In this document: piece by piece, positions 1 through 16,957 of the stretch
Numbering within the stretch: position 1 is the first letter of the stretch
Layout of the letters: every line of letters begins with the position of its first letter
Source of the DNA: Ascidia mentula
Lineage: Eukaryota > Chordata > Ascidiacea > Phlebobranchia > Ascidiidae
DNA length: 64,000 bases
Direction: 5' to 3'
Assembly (NCBI GenBank): GCA_947561715.1
Contig: OX387205.1
Location: forward strand, 13,583,001-13,647,000
The notes under the pieces: generated by a model
Databases searched by the model: none
What the model saw: the letters and a program-made list of their open reading frames with translations, nothing else
What the model was told of the DNA's origin: nothing
Program-made: the position numbers and the translations under genes

Positions 1-809
1 GTGGGCAAAGGAAATCGCTGATGTAGATGCGTTAGTATGGCAAACACATGGAACGTTCAACATCTGGGTTTGAGCAATATTTAGGCACGTAGACCGTTTT
101 GATTTGGTGATGCCACAATGACGTTTTCCATCTATTCTAGGGATCAGTGTAGCTGACGCGATTGAGGAATATGCAGAGTGACCATTTCGTGTTGAGTTCC
201 AAATGTTATTCTCACGCATAAGAGCAATGTCTTGGACAAGGGAAATGTGCTAATTTTTAAGAAAATTTCTTGTTTCCGGTTTGCTTAGATTTTTATCAAT
301 TCGGTTTCATTGCAGACTGTGGTGTAGCGGATATTTAAGAAACCCAAGAATTTCGCCCTAGTGAAACACTACTTAAAGTCCTGCAATACAATTTTTAACC
401 AATTGTAAATTATTGTTATAACCACCGCGCTATTTTTTTGGTCTGCAGAATGTTGGAAATACACTGTACCTGTTTGTCTCACACATGTCGAACGTTAACA
501 TAAAAGCAGGTTTTGTGCCATGCAGTTTCATAGATCTTGTATTTTAAAGCTTGCCAGACAGATCATTGCAGATGACAACTTCAAACAAGCGTTGATTTTT
601 TGCAGCTAACGTTTTTGTGCAAAAAAGAAAACAAAAAAGAAACTAAGTCATAAATGCTCTTGCGGTCATGATTTAGTGCGCAGTGCAACGCATATTGCTG
701 TTGCCACTGTCCAAATAAGGTTTTATAGGTATTTGTGTTGCAGTCTGCATAGCTAATCTAGGTGCTCTTACGAACATCCTGCGTCAGTTGTACGGAAAGC
801 AACAGAAAA
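1..809. other. Sequence upstream of FMO1, no gene recognised
   Basis: I see no exon, tRNA or known repeat here. The stretch is AT-rich with scattered stops in all frames. The last ~90 bases before the FMO1 ATG should contain its promoter or 5' UTR. A pyrimidine-poor TTGCAG at about 738-743 could be a splice acceptor (cis or trans), but nothing proves it. Confidence 0.4.
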
Positions 810-3800
810 ATGCGCGCATTGGTAATTGGCTCTGGTTGCAGCGGCCTGGTCGCGATGAAATGTGCACTTGATGATGGCTTGGATGTCGTTTGTTACGAAC
901 GAGACTACGACCTCGGGGGTGAGGCTCTTTAAATTTTTAAAAGTGAGCAATTAATCTAGAAACTGCACTCAAGCAGGCTGGCGTGAAATACGTTGCATAT
1001 GGTCGCTGATATAATGCGGTTGATGGATGTGTCCATATGTACCACTGCCCAACCGTGCCTGCCACAAAGTCACCTAACATAATGCATGAGGTTGATTAAG
1101 GGGCTATGAATTCACGCTTTGCGTTGAACACAATAAACATGAAAGCCAAGTGAACCTTTGAGGGTGCTGGTAAAGGAAATCGGTGATGATAGCTCATGCA
1201 GCACATCAGGAAAAATACCCTAAAAATCAACAATTAAACATCAACAATTGCTTATTCTATAGTAGCAGTTACCCCTTGGTAACAAAACTTATTCTTCAAA
1301 ATGTTATTCAGGACTTTGGCGTTTCGAGCCCGGCAAGAAACTTGGAGCAACGGTTTACAAGTCGACTTACATTAATACAAGCAAGACCGCTATGAGCTTT
1401 TCGGATTTTCCGATGCCAAAAGAAGCCCCAAACTTCATGCATAATTCGAAAGTTCTAGAATACTATAGGAGCTATGCCAATAGGTGAGTTGTGGTTAATG
1501 ACTCTTTGAAACGAAATTCCTGGTGAAGTATATGAAGTTTCCGAGATTTATAATTGCCATTCTGGGTCAACTTTCTCATGACCAACCTTCACATTATCAT
1601 TGACAAAAATGTATGTAATTTGTAATGTCCAAATTTAGCCAATCAAACCCGCATTCAATATTGCATTGCAATTGGGCACGTTTCTTCGCCTATACTATAG
1701 GTTAAGCACAGCCCCAGGCGCTAAAAAATATCGTACAAACATTGTATCTGCCAAAATGATTTTAACAAACACGCATTTTTGCAAGGTCAAGCTGGATTAG
1801 CATTTAAAACTTTGACGAGCTATCGTTTTAAGAAGAGTAGGCAACATTCACACCTTCGTGCAATAAAATTGCACACATTGCTCTCAAAGAATCGCTATGG
1901 TGATGTTGTATAAGCAAATGTACAATCTATACAATCTAAAACTCACTGTGACGCATTAATGTTAACATGTGCGCCAGACAAGAAGATAGCCATTGATCAG
2001 TCAAAACTAATCTAGGTGTAATGTAAAACATTGGTAAATTTTGGAACACCCCGCAACTAAAGCGTTTTTTTAGCGCTATGACATCATATTCATAGGGGGG
2101 CTGGCCGATTTCCCCCTTCTGGATAAGCCTCCGGTTTGAAAAGTCATGAGTTTGATTGTTGGAATGAGTTTTTGTTGACATGTTATGACGTAAGAAACGT
2201 TAAGCCCTTTTTCACAGTTTCAAGCTTTTACCTCGCATCGAGTTCAACACTGAAGTGCTCTCTTGTCGTTTCGCCGACGATTACGAGACAACAGGACGTT
2301 GGTATGTTATCAATTTCGTGTTAAAGGGAAGATATAACATTCCTCAGTTGAAATAAAAACCACTACTTATATTTATATTTCTGCATATATACATGATGTG
2401 TTTTGTTGGACTCCCAATGGCCAACTTTTTACCCCTAAGAGTATTGCTACATTAAGAAAACCCACGGTTAATATTCTTTATTACTTTGATAAATGCAACT
2501 TCACACTAAGAAAGATAAATGATGGCGGGCACGGAAAACGGAGAATTAAAAGATAAAGAGAAATTTGAGCCAAATGTAGTTACTTTGAAGATTAGCAAGT
2601 TTCCAGAAAATCGGATATTGAGTACTCATATAGCAACCGCTGTCGCGTATATAGGCGTGGGTGGCGATATGCGGTGTTCGTCCATGTCTGCGTATAACAT
2701 CAAAAAACGTGCCATGGCCAAACACGCAGGTTCTTTAACTTATCACGTGCGACCAAATGAAAAGTCATACGTGTGAGGTGAACTATATGTAAATCACTCC
2801 AAACTTTTTTCGCAAGCACGTTTTATTGAAACATGGTTGAAATCCCATTGTATATGAAGGTTTATTTTAGGTGTCGTGGGAATAAGATCGTGTAAAGAAA
2901 ATGTTCGTCTGTTCTACAATTGCGATATGCGATTTTGAGAATATTAAACTTACTAGATCATTTCCCTTCATTCCCAATATAGTTGGATATATAAAATATC
3001 AAAATAGAACTCATTTGATCAACGTTTTGCCTGTCAATATGGTGTTGCTGTTGCCACCAAATATATCGCAATTTCAAAGAAACGCATAGTGTTTCTACCA
3101 CACTTCATCAGGTTTATAAACTCCATTTTTTGACAGCTCGCCTTTTGTCAAAACACATTTTTTTCTAAGTTTACGTCCTGATTTACTGTAGGAAGGTGAC
3201 ATCTAGGAACATAGCCAAGGACAGCGACAGAGAAGTCAAGGAAGATATTTTTGATCGTGTGATGGTTGCGGTTGGTCACCACGCAGATCCGTTCTTCCCA
3301 TTACAAGATTTTCCTGGTATAACATAACAATATTTTATTTTTACAAGAATAGGAATGGTTTCCTGCATATGTGCGATTTATGTGTTAAGTCAGAGAGTAT
3401 ATATTTTAGCGCCAACTTTGGTAATTTCGTGGAGCTAATAAAGCCTTTCTTTGAAATTTTAAAATTAATTTATACGTGTCTAACTTTCGTTGAAAAACTC
3501 TATCAATCAAAGTTTCAATTACAGCTTGCAGTCATGTTTTTTCTGCACACGTTCTTAACGTACACTTGTTTAAATTTTGTGGCCACTGACAGCAAGTACA
3601 GTTGCTTAAATTTGACCACCTGAATTAAATGCACGTATTTCATGACGATGTCTCCCTTGACCTTATCATGACCTACATGCCCTGCTTGATCAATTTAATA
3701 TATTTTGTACAAAAATTTACCGTTTGTTGACGTGAATATAACGCTTTCCATGCCCACTTTCAGCGTCTTTCCATGCCCACTTTCAGCGTTAAAATAGAAC

Positions 3801-6800
3801 GCATGTTTACAACATCTTTCAGCTCATGACCTGGTTTTCGATTTATCCAGGAATCGAGAAATTCCCGGGAAAAGTGATGCACAGTCACGATTATCGCGAT
3901 TTCAAAGGTTTCGAAGACAAACGAGTGCTCGTCATCGGTCTCGGGAACTCGGGTGCGGATATTAGCATTGAGGTTTCCTGGCATGCCAAAAGGGTAAAAA
4001 TTAGACTTTATGTTACAGAACCTGATCAGATCGATGCAAAACTTGATTTCGCTAAAGTCAAACGCCACAAACTATACCATAAAACGTTTGAAGAGTAAAT
4101 TATTGCAACAATGCACTTTGATCCACAAACTTACCCAGGACACACATAATGTCTCTTCTGTCTATTGTTATCAGCCTTATTGTAATACAGGTCGTCGCCA
4201 GCACAAGGAAAGGAACCTGGGTGTTTGGTCGAGTTGGTCCAAATGGTGTTCCGATCGATAACTGGCTTATCACGAGGTAAGCGCAAATGCGAAAGTTTGT
4301 AAAGCTACACCCACACATAACCCGTACAATATTCCAGAAAAACTTTAACTTACCTAAGATACGTAGAGTTTGCCCAGCTCCAAACTAAATAAAAACAAAA
4401 CAAATTCATTGGTACTCTTAATTTTTGGTACATGCAACACTTCGTCAGATGAAGCACTATTTACTGTAATTCTAGATAAATTTGTAGCCTACAGAAACAC
4501 ATATTCAGCAATTACCCGAAGATTTAGCTGATGAAAACACGGGAACGTTTTGGGTGTGTTATATTTGCCCTGGAAGTGCCTGCAAACACACGATGCTTTG
4601 TTTTGGGGGAGAGAAATTCAACAATTCCGAAAAAACCTACGTGAAATATATTATATACGTTTAGATACCAGGACCTCCTGAATCGCACCCTTCCAGCCAA
4701 GTACAGAGAGAAACAGTTCATAACGATGCTCAATTCAAGCTTTAACCACGCCCACTATGGATTACAGCCGAAATTTGGACCTTTCCGCCAAGTCTGTATT
4801 TTTCCTTTGCGAATTAATTCCTGTTTCTTTTCTTCCTGTGTGTTGGTATTGGTGCGTTTTTATGCTTTGTTATTGGTCGAAAATGTGATTTTAGTGTTTG
4901 TTCTTTTATTATTTTACTGTGGTTGTCAAATAAACAATGCATTCCTCTGCAGCATCCTACACTGAGCGACGTTCTTCCATCCAAGATTCTTGGCGGTGCG
5001 ATCACAATTAAACCGAACGTCACTCGCTTTGTTGGGAACTGCGCTCACTTCGAAGACGGCACAACCGAAAACTTTGACGCTGTCATTTTCTCGACTGGAT
5101 ATGACTTTAGTTTTCCGTTTCTAGAAGATTCACTCCTGCAGGTTTGAGATTTATGAAGTTACAAGGTAGTTAGGGTTTTATTTATTTTTTAATCGTGATT
5201 ACGAATGCCATATTTGTGTTACGTATATCTTGCTGTAATATAAAACATTCGTACTTTTTAATTGACTAAATCTTCGGGTAAGATTTGTTATTTGCTTTCT
5301 TTGCGTCATGAAAAAAAATAAAAAAAGGGCCCCAGAAATTGTAATTTGGTTCATAACCAACGCAAATGTACGAAGTTTCTCACAATATTTTTTCTGTGTG
5401 CATTCACAGCTGGACCCGAAGTTTGCAGGATTTTCTCGGCAACTTTTTACGCTTAAAACAACTAACCTCACTTGCCCATTATTTCCTAAGCATAAGAGTC
5501 GGGGTGTTAAACTCACGTTTATTGTATCTTTTGGGCAGAGAAAAGGCAACGACTGCGCCCTGTACAAGTACATATGGCCAATGGGATTGAAGCACAACAC
5601 GCTAGCTGTGATCGGGCATGTACAAGCTCTAGTATCAATCAATCCACTGTCTGAAATGCAATCCAGATGGGTTACCCGTGTTTTCACAGGTAAGTCAACA
5701 CAGCCGTTAGTGTCGGACGTTGTCTATTGCGCGTGTAAGGTTCATGTGTAAATACGCAGGCAAACAAAGACTGCCAAGTCAGCCTGAAATGCAGAAAGAT
5801 ATCGACGATAAAAAGAAGTGGATCGCCGCCAGGTTCTATAAAAGCCACAGACATCACATCGAGGTACTTGTTCGAACTTTAGCCTAGAAAAAGTTAATGA
5901 TTTACTAACTGGTGGTGAAAGCCTCAGAACACGATTTCTCGTCATAAACTATTAACCTATTTAACATATATTTGAACACTACATGAATCCCTCCATTCGT
6001 TTAAAGGCATCAGAAGTTCAACAATTTTGGGCTTTATTTAAAACAAATTAGGGCTTAACGGATTTACTTATGACCATAAGAAGAAACTGATGGCCCGTGC
6101 ACATTGCAGGAAATATGAACAAGGGCCAGTTTTTCTTTGTTTTAAGAATTAATGCTTGGTTGTTTAAACAAAATAACTCGTTACATGTGTAGGTTGACCA
6201 CATCACGTACATTGACGAGATTGCCGACATCGTTGGATGCAAACCCAATTTGTTGAAACTTTTCCTCACTGATCCCAAATTGGCTTATAAGGTAGGTGTA
6301 GATACAAAAAAGCTCTTTGGGCAATCATATTTATAAATATCTTCGGTTGCTATGCAACTAGCCTTCATCAGGATACACTCGTATAAATGCGCAAGACAAG
6401 TATACATCACTATTTTGTTTCGAATTGGCACAAACCTTCTAAACGGTATACGCCATAAAGGTATTGCAATACTTTGCTGTAAACGGTGTTCATATCGACG
6501 TTGTTTTAAGACACAATGAAATTCGCAGTGCTCTGCATGACCTCAAAAGTTTTTTCATCCCTTTGAGGCATTCGTTCTGCGTACATAAATATAAGTTACT
6601 ACTTGTTCCTGTGCCTGGCGTGTGGAATGCTATCTGCCTTGTGGTTGTGTCCAAAATGTCCACGTTTGAACAAGACAAGAGGGCATTCCATGGTTATTTA
6701 ATGATTTCACACAGGAAAAATTCGTGTGCTAAACACATTAGAGTTGGTTGCTTCAGCTGCATCACAGAGTGACGTCATACTAACTACATAATATGCAGGT

Positions 6801-7014
6801 ATTCTTTGAGATGACGTCATCATACCAGTTCCGATTGCAAGGACCCGGGGCGGACTACGAGCAAGCGAGGACGCGAGTCATGGAACAGAAGGAAATTGCT
6901 CTGTACACTTTACGTACAAGAAAGGTTGAGGTGGAAGAGGAAAAATCCAGCGGATGGTTTTACTATGCTGGTATAATTGCCATTATCGCGCTGTACGTTT
7001 GCCTCTGGATGTAA
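810..7014 (+). CDS. Flavin-containing monooxygenase (FMO1), 12 exons, 534 aa
   Basis: FAD- and NADPH-dependent enzyme that oxygenates soft nucleophiles (N or S) of xenobiotics; family members sit in the ER membrane by a C-terminal helix. Exons: 810-918, 1312-1483, 2218-2301, 3192-3316, 3851-3993, 4191-4276, 4665-4791, 4953-5141, 5539-5689, 5760-5863, 6193-6291, 6799-7014. All phases join and give 535 codons including stop, the usual family length. Visible motifs: FAD-binding GSGCSG at residues 7-12; FMO signature [11 protein letters not shown] (F-x-G-x3-H-x3-Y) at 168-178; NADPH-binding GLGNSG at 193-198; FSTGY at 328-332; hydrophobic tail at about 516-534. The ATG at 810 puts the FAD motif six residues in, as expected. 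Exon lengths 2, 3, 5, 6, 7, 9, 10 and 11 are identical to those of the second FMO at 36.6 kb, which supports both models. Which vertebrate FMO it matches cannot be said. The exon 7 donor (GTCTGT at 4792) is the weakest site. Confidence 0.9.
3744..3789 (+). repeat. 23-bp perfect tandem duplication in FMO1 intron 4
   Basis: Two adjacent identical 23-base copies (3744-3766 and 3767-3789), each beginning CTTTCCATGCCC, lie about 60 bases before the exon 5 acceptor. It looks like a recent slippage duplication with no coding effect. Confidence 0.85.
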
Positions 7015-10997
<3,983 letters not shown>

Positions 10998-12750
10998 TGT
11001 ACTTTGCTTCTTTGTTTAGTTTTAACACCATGTAGCTTGAATTCATTAATATTGCTGCGATCAAATGATATTTAATTCCTTAATGCAGTGTTTAATGAAA
11101 TTAACAAACTCAGCGCAATTATAGAATGGCGTGTAGTTTTAATGCAATCATTTAGTGTCAGTAGATTAGTTTATTGTAGGCTTCAATGTAATTTATTATG
11201 TATTTTGTGTCATCACTTTATTGTGTGTTTACTTTGCCGATGCACTTACTACCACTGATAATTTCTAGTTGCTCATAATGAATTGAGCAGTGCACACTAA
11301 CAATTATATTTGTGACGACGCTGTCACACTCACTGCATGCTTAGAAGTAGGACTAACAAAAATGGAGCACTAAACCAAGTAATTATATTGGTCTAACGTT
11401 AAATAATCTTCGAACCCCAAAATCTCATTATGCATCATAGTTTATTTTGCTCTTCAAGCTCATCTCCCACATATGTGTGTGTTCGTGGTGTGGGATTAAA
11501 CGGCCGATTCGTTTGCTAAGGGCGTGTCAGTCTAGGCCGATACGGTTTCCGACCTTCTAAAAAATTCTTCATTCGTTTTTTTGTTGACACCCTAAACGTC
11601 CAAAGCCCTTGACGAACAGGTTTTTGCAGTTCTTTGAGCCTATAATCTCTGTTTGCGCTTAAACGTGTGCAATTTATACGTTTATATATATGATAGTGGT
11701 GCTGCACGCCCTGGTACGTTTGTTTGTGAAACACGTGGAGGCGACGCCTTCGAACTGTGCGTGACTTTTTCGTCGATATTGTTACATCAAAGCATTGCTT
11801 TGTGACGTTTATGCTGTATATCTAATATTAGCTAGTAGTGTCGCAATTACAAATATGTGGATTCGGTTTATGTTTATTGTTTGCTTGTCATTACCCTAAG
11901 CTAAACAAACAATATTTCGACCGTAAATTTGGATTCCTGATGCGATTGGTCGTTGGAAGTCACGTGATGCCTTTATTGTTGTCCTTTCAAAAACAACAGA
12001 CAACTTTGGGGCCGGTTGGCATGAGATGGATTATCCAATTTGGGGAAAGGTTAGACGGACATTGGTTTTTAAGGTGTTTCAGTCCTCATGGCAATCATTA
12101 TTTCTACCACACTACCTTGCAACAGAGGCAAAAATATCGATAATATGCTGGAAATGTGTTCACTGCCATCACATCCGAGCTGGATCTGCAGTAATAGTAT
12201 TTTTGTCAAAAAAAAGCACATTCGTATTGTATGTGGACGAATGAACACGCCTAGATGCAGTTTTGGCTATAATTGCAGGTATGTCCCATTATAAAGCAAA
12301 CATCAAACAAGAATTATTTTGAGGAGAAAATCAAAATATGACTTGCGTGCGTGCGTAGCGAAACCGCGGAAAGTTATTTTGTAGGTTCATGTTACAAAGG
12401 CAGATCGCGGATGAATATTCAAAGCTATTTGCTTCATAATCTATTTAACACAATATTCGTCACGGTACGAATGTTTCGTGGTCGTAAATAATATACGTTT
12501 ATTCAATTTACTTGATTGTAATGATTGAAACCTTGATGGTTTGCTGCATGATGGAATTGGCTCTTCTTTTCGTGCCGAAAATAGTCTTGACGTTTCCCAG
12601 CAAACAATCCCAGGGGAAACACCGCTCGGTTTCGTTGGAGAAGGTTTACAAGCGTGTAGGCTTATAAATCAGCACAATTTCCAGCAAACTTATTTTGTTT
12701 TCCTATGGTTGGTCGATGAGTATGTGAGTCTATTGGAGTCCAAACAAAAC
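10998..12750. other. GALE-P1 intergenic region with P1 promoter block
   Basis: The first part is the GALE 3' UTR and AT-rich spacer in which I recognise nothing. From about 12300 to 12720 the sequence is related to 15180-15600 upstream of P2, including GCGGATGAATATT and a GGGGAAACACC block, so a promoter/5' UTR was duplicated with the gene. A TATAAA-like TTATAAATC is at about 12661. Confidence 0.5.
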
Positions 12751-13908
12751 ATGTCGAACTGGTTAGGTCCCGGAAATATGAAGGACACGGTAAGTTACAT
12801 TAATGTGTATATGTTTGTACACTTATGGACTATAGCCTACAGCTAACAGCACAGCAATAACAGCACCATGTTCAGCAGCTACTGCACATAAAGATTAAGT
12901 TATAGAAAAACATCGTTTGGGTAAATGGTGACTATTGGTGGCACTTTTCATCATTTTAATGCCATTTTGTGGGTTAACAAGCTTGGTATTTAGCATCAAG
13001 CCTAATTGTGATTCAAAGCAAAACAGAACAAGATCTTGATTCCCTATAACTGTAGTTTTATCTTCCACCGTTTCTTGCGACAAATAAAAATTTTCAACCA
13101 AAGCCTGCGAATGACAAAGAACCAACTTTTTGTGTGCCGAATTTGTGTGGACTTTGCACCACTAAAAAAACTAATAGTAATGAAGGAAACTAAACTGGTC
13201 TCAAAGTAAACTCGTTTTACTTTTTCGTTTCAGGCCAGACGTATCCTGGTCAGGTGCGGAAAATACGTTGACGATAAAAACGACGGCCATGTGATGGAAA
13301 ACGCGGTTAAATACGCGTGTAATTGGTTTGGCATCAAACATGACAAACCAAGTTCAACAGAAGACCAAGAGAAGCTTGAATCTGTCTACACCCTTGCTAA
13401 GAATGTTGTGGTCAGTGGAGGAATTGCTTGCGTCGCTGCACAAGTCGGGGTTCCTGGTGCCATGCTTATACCCGTCAGCTATTGGCTGGGAAAACGCTTC
13501 TACCAAAATTATCAGCAACAGAGTATCGCGGCAAGCAACGAAGAAGTTGATAGCGATGAGGACGAGGAGTTTTTTTCCTGCAACTCAAGTTTCGCAGACG
13601 AGACCGAAGTGCGGGATGATCTACAGGAGGTTCGGCAAAATCATCCATGTCCAATTCCCCAACAGCAGAGCTTGTTTCACAAAGTGAAAGAGTTTGTTGG
13701 CATGTGTGGCAACGCAGCTGTAAACACAGTGAAAGATGGGCTGCGTTGGGTCAAACGCACGTTTTGGGATGCGCCATTGAACTGGTTTGTAAAAAAGGTC
13801 GTCGACCCAGTTGTGGACTTTGGGATCAATTATTGTATAGAGCGTGGCATGGCAACAATCATGGAGAGAATGCCACAAGCTTTTCGCGCAGCTTTAGCTG
13901 CTGCTTGA
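12751..13908 (+). CDS. Unrecognised protein P1, 2 exons, 237 aa
   Basis: I do not recognise this family. Exon 1 is 12751-12789 (13 codons, donor GTAAGT) and exon 2 is 13234-13908; both are phase 0. What can be seen: no signal peptide; a moderately hydrophobic glycine-rich stretch at about residues 71-98; a very acidic segment (DSDEDEE, about 118-124); then a C-terminal half with amphipathic, tryptophan-bearing stretches (VKDGLRWVKRTFWDAPLNWF) and an alanine-rich end. Paralogue P2 keeps the exon structure, the hydrophobic stretch, DSDEDEEF, TFWDAPLNWF and the ...AAA terminus, while the segment after the acidic run varies. Conservation of the frame with many amino-acid changes argues that it is a real gene. 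The start is supported by the aligned ATGTCG in P2. A membrane-associated or lipid-binding role would be pure inference. Confidence 0.75.
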
Positions 13909-14491
13909 ACACTGCCCTTAGCCCGTTTGTGTACATACAAAAATTTCGTGTCTCTGCTTCGTTGCATTTTGTTGCTAATCACGTATTCCCGATTGCAATC
14001 GTACAACAACACACAAAATCTAGTGATAATTACCTTCTGGTAATCATTATTGATCAGACTTTCACTAAAGAGCGAAATGCTACTTCGGAAACCATGAGAA
14101 TCCGCGAAATGTGACCATTGCGTTACGGTTGGTGGAAATATGTGGTGCGAGGCGGGTGTGGTTGTATTGTTGATGACCTGTTGTTTGCTTGCGCGGCAAC
14201 TTAACCTCGCTGCAGGCTGACTGTGCAGGTTGGAGCTGCGATATATTCCACATAGCTTTGTTGCATATATCTACCAGTGCCGTTGACAATTGGCGTCTAT
14301 TTTAGCGGCACGAATTGGTTTTTGATTCGAATGTTTTTTCCTGGTTTTTATCTATGGCCACTTTTGTTAACGTTTACACTGGTGATGTTTTTGCACTTGA
14401 GCTTGTATAAACGTTGCATCTCTGAGTTGCTGACTCCGTTCACATAATCTCCTTTGTCCATATTACATCTTCAATCGTTGTCGATGATTTA

Positions 14492-14497
14492 AATAAA
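14492..14497 (+). other. Putative poly(A) signal of P1
   Basis: Canonical AATAAA about 585 bases after the P1 stop codon. It is the first perfect hexamer on the + strand that I noticed downstream of the gene. Confidence 0.4.
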
Positions 14498-14570
14498 CTT
14501 TGCATTTTGTATTCCATGTGAGCGTTTTAAGTTATATTTGATCTTTTTTTGTAGTGAGCCGCAGCCAGGG

Positions 14571-14630
14571 CCACTGTTTCGACGTAACAGGTCCCATCAC
14601 TGCAGTTTCGGTGTGACTTAAAACGACTTG
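14571..14630 (+). repeat. R1 dispersed repeat, fragment
   Basis: Begins CCACTGTTTCGAC, continues AGGTCCCATCACTGCAG and GTGTGACTT. It aligns with the reverse-strand copy in FMO2 intron 5 and with the copies in intron 8 of ZP-B/C/D. Confidence 0.5.
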
Positions 14631-15606
14631 TCATATGTTTGATTGTTACGATTAAAAGCTGATTGAAACGTATAAATGGCGATTTAGGGCGCTATGACGC
14701 AAGGGGTTACTGTACTGGCGGCAGTTCAACAATAGCTGTGTCCTGACTTTAACTCAAGAATAAGTCTCATATATTGAATGAATAAACAAAGAATCACTTC
14801 TCATACGTTTATTAACAAAAATCAAGTGGTTAGGTGGGGGTACTACAGTTACACAATGCCTATATACAACGACGCCGCAACGGTTGACAGGTAGGCTATG
14901 TGTTTAACATTAGCTCGCTTAGTGAGGTAATTACTTGTTGAAGGTTACGTGACATCAACATTAACCTTTGTGTGAGTAACTAAGTTACAAACTTTTAATG
15001 AATATATTCCGAAATCTACCTTTTTTCCAATGCCACTTGTGCGTGACACAGGTGGAAACTTCACGTTTGCTATTATGAGAACTGAAGATGCTTATTTAGC
15101 GAAACATGTATTCTTGAAAATAAATGCGTTGACATCAGGCTATTTGATATTGTAAGTTACAAACTGTGAACATGAATGACTGCGAGGAAAAAAACCAAAC
15201 AAGTTACTGCCTATGGGACTAAACCACGGGAAGTTATTGCGCGGGGTCACGTTACATACCACGTCTGCGGATGAATATTAAGTGCTGTTAGTCAATTTAC
15301 TTAAAAGGTACATAGTGAACTAATTTTTGTGGTCATGTTTGGTGTATGACTAAACAATTCACAGTCTTGCACGGAATAAAATCTTATTTTTGTGCATATT
15401 TAAAAGAGGGTGTGTTCTTTTCGGCGCCAAGAATAGCCTTGTTTTCCAGTAGCCAATCCCGGGGGAAACACCCGGTAGTTTTATTAGGGATTCGACTGGC
15501 GACAAAAGTATATATTTCTGTGCCATGCCAATAAATAGGCTTATTTGTTGCGTGTTTCTGACTGGATGGTCGATATATATGTGAAAAGCTTTCTGTCTTA
15601 AGAAGC

Positions 15607-16957
15607 ATGTCGGACCTGGTAAGTTTATGTGTGTTTGAATATGTTTGTTACTAGCTATATGGCATACATATTCAGTAGCCTACTTGCACGTTCAGCACTT
15701 GCAAAACACGACAAATATGTTGCTAGTAAACTTTCCGTACAGTTCCTCTGGTTGGCATTTCGGTGTGGCACGTACACTACAACCATGCAACAGTATTTAA
15801 AATGAAGTTTTATTATGAAAACTGTTCTGTTGACATTGTAAATAAACCAACCGACCAGGCTTCAGTGATTGTGTAGAGTCACGCCTTTGTTGGTATATGT
15901 GCCGTGGAACCTAATGGCATAGCAATCAATGACTTAAGTTTCAATGCATGACAATGCAAAGAATAAGCAAAATGCTAACTTTGATGCACTGCATTGTTGT
16001 TGTCTTATACTGCTATTTTTGCTGCCAGACATACTAATTAATCAAAATCGTTCTTCTGGAACTTACAAGTTTCTGAAGTTATTTATTCGAAACCGACATT
16101 TCGTCTGCCATCCGGCGAGACTTCCTCAGGGTTATGTCAACATATTGCTTGTGTTGTTGTCTTGTTTGTGAAAACAGTTTCGTTGTGAGTAAAATGGAAG
16201 CAGTAAACGATAAAAATATAAAAGCACCCAAAGATAATGGAATTTAGTAAATAATCGATCGTTCTGCTTTCAGGCCAGGCGTATTCTGGTGTGGTCCGGT
16301 CGACATGTGGACGATAGAAACGACGGACATGTGATGGAAAATGCAGTCAAGTACGCTTGTGATTGGTTTGGTCTCACGGGAGACAACCTAAATTCAGTTG
16401 AAGACCAAGAGAAATTAGAAACCATTTCCACACTTGCCAAGAATCTTTTGGTAGTCAGTGGAATCGCTTACTTTGCTGGACAAGTTGGGGTTCCTGGAGC
16501 ACATCTAGTAACCGTTGCATGCTGGCTTGGTCAGCGATACTATCAAAATTATCAGAATCAGAAAATTGAGGCCAACAACTTCGAAGTGGACAGCGATGAA
16601 GATGAGGAATTTTACTCCTGCAATTCAAGCATTGTGGACCAGGAGGAACAGCAGGAGGATCCACAGGAGGGCCCGACATGTCCACAAGGTCCTGTACCGG
16701 AACCGCACAGCTGGTGGGGTAAAGTGAAAGGGTTTTTTAGCAGGTGCGGTTCCGCAGCTGTAGACACAGTGAAAGATGGGCTACATTGGGTAAAGAGCAC
16801 GTTTTGGGATGCGCCATTGAACTGGTTTGTAAGGAAAGTTGTCAACCCAGTTGTGGACTTTTGGATAAATGTGATTGTGAACCGTATTAAAGAGAGTTTC
16901 AACGAGGCAATGTCCCGAAATGGATTTGTCGGGGCAGGAGCTTTTGCTGCAGCTTAA
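15607..16957 (+). CDS. Unrecognised protein P2, 2 exons, 231 aa
   Basis: Tandem paralogue of P1. Exon 1 is 15607-15618 (only four codons, MSDL, donor GTAAGT) and exon 2 is 16274-16957 after a TTTCAG acceptor. The tiny first coding exon is supported by alignment of the ATGTCG and of the following donor with P1. Shared with P1: DDRNDGHVMENAVKYAC near the N-terminus, QVGVPGA in the hydrophobic stretch, DSDEDEEF, VKSTFWDAPLNWFV and an alanine-rich end. The variable part after the acidic run is richer in Glu/Gln/Pro than in P1. No enzymatic motif, signal peptide or clear transmembrane helix. If exon 1 is wrong, the first ATG in exon 2 gives a product that starts MENAVKYAC. A near copy of exon 2 is at 52380-53063. 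Confidence 0.72.
16087..16130 (+). repeat. Short dispersed repeat (R2), second copy
   Basis: CGACATTTCGTCTGCCAT..GGCGAGACTT..TCAGG in the P2 intron matches 7593-7630. Confidence 0.5.

Larger units (their letters stand above)
13909..15606. other. P1 3' flank and P2 promoter region
   Basis: The stretch 14085-14290 is homologous to the P2 flank (17150-17360), so the P1 3' UTR was duplicated with the gene. A polyadenylation signal AATAAA is at 14492-14497. A fragment of the dispersed R1 repeat lies at 14571-14630. The region 15180-15600 is the P2 counterpart of the P1 promoter block. Confidence 0.5.

Noticed and set aside
5199..5751. Long open frames on both strands (up to 162 codons) around FMO1 exon 9
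   Set aside because: They run across a phase-consistent FMO exon and its introns, and the minus-strand frame has no domain. They are shadows or chance.
12590..12630. NF-kappa-B-like site (GGGGAAACACC) in the P1 and P2 promoters
   Set aside because: It deviates from the consensus in the second half-site. The conservation is real, but the factor cannot be named.
13621..13878. Minus-strand frame of 85 codons opposite P1
   Set aside because: It is the antisense of a conserved coding exon; similar antisense frames exist opposite P2 and P3 for the same reason.
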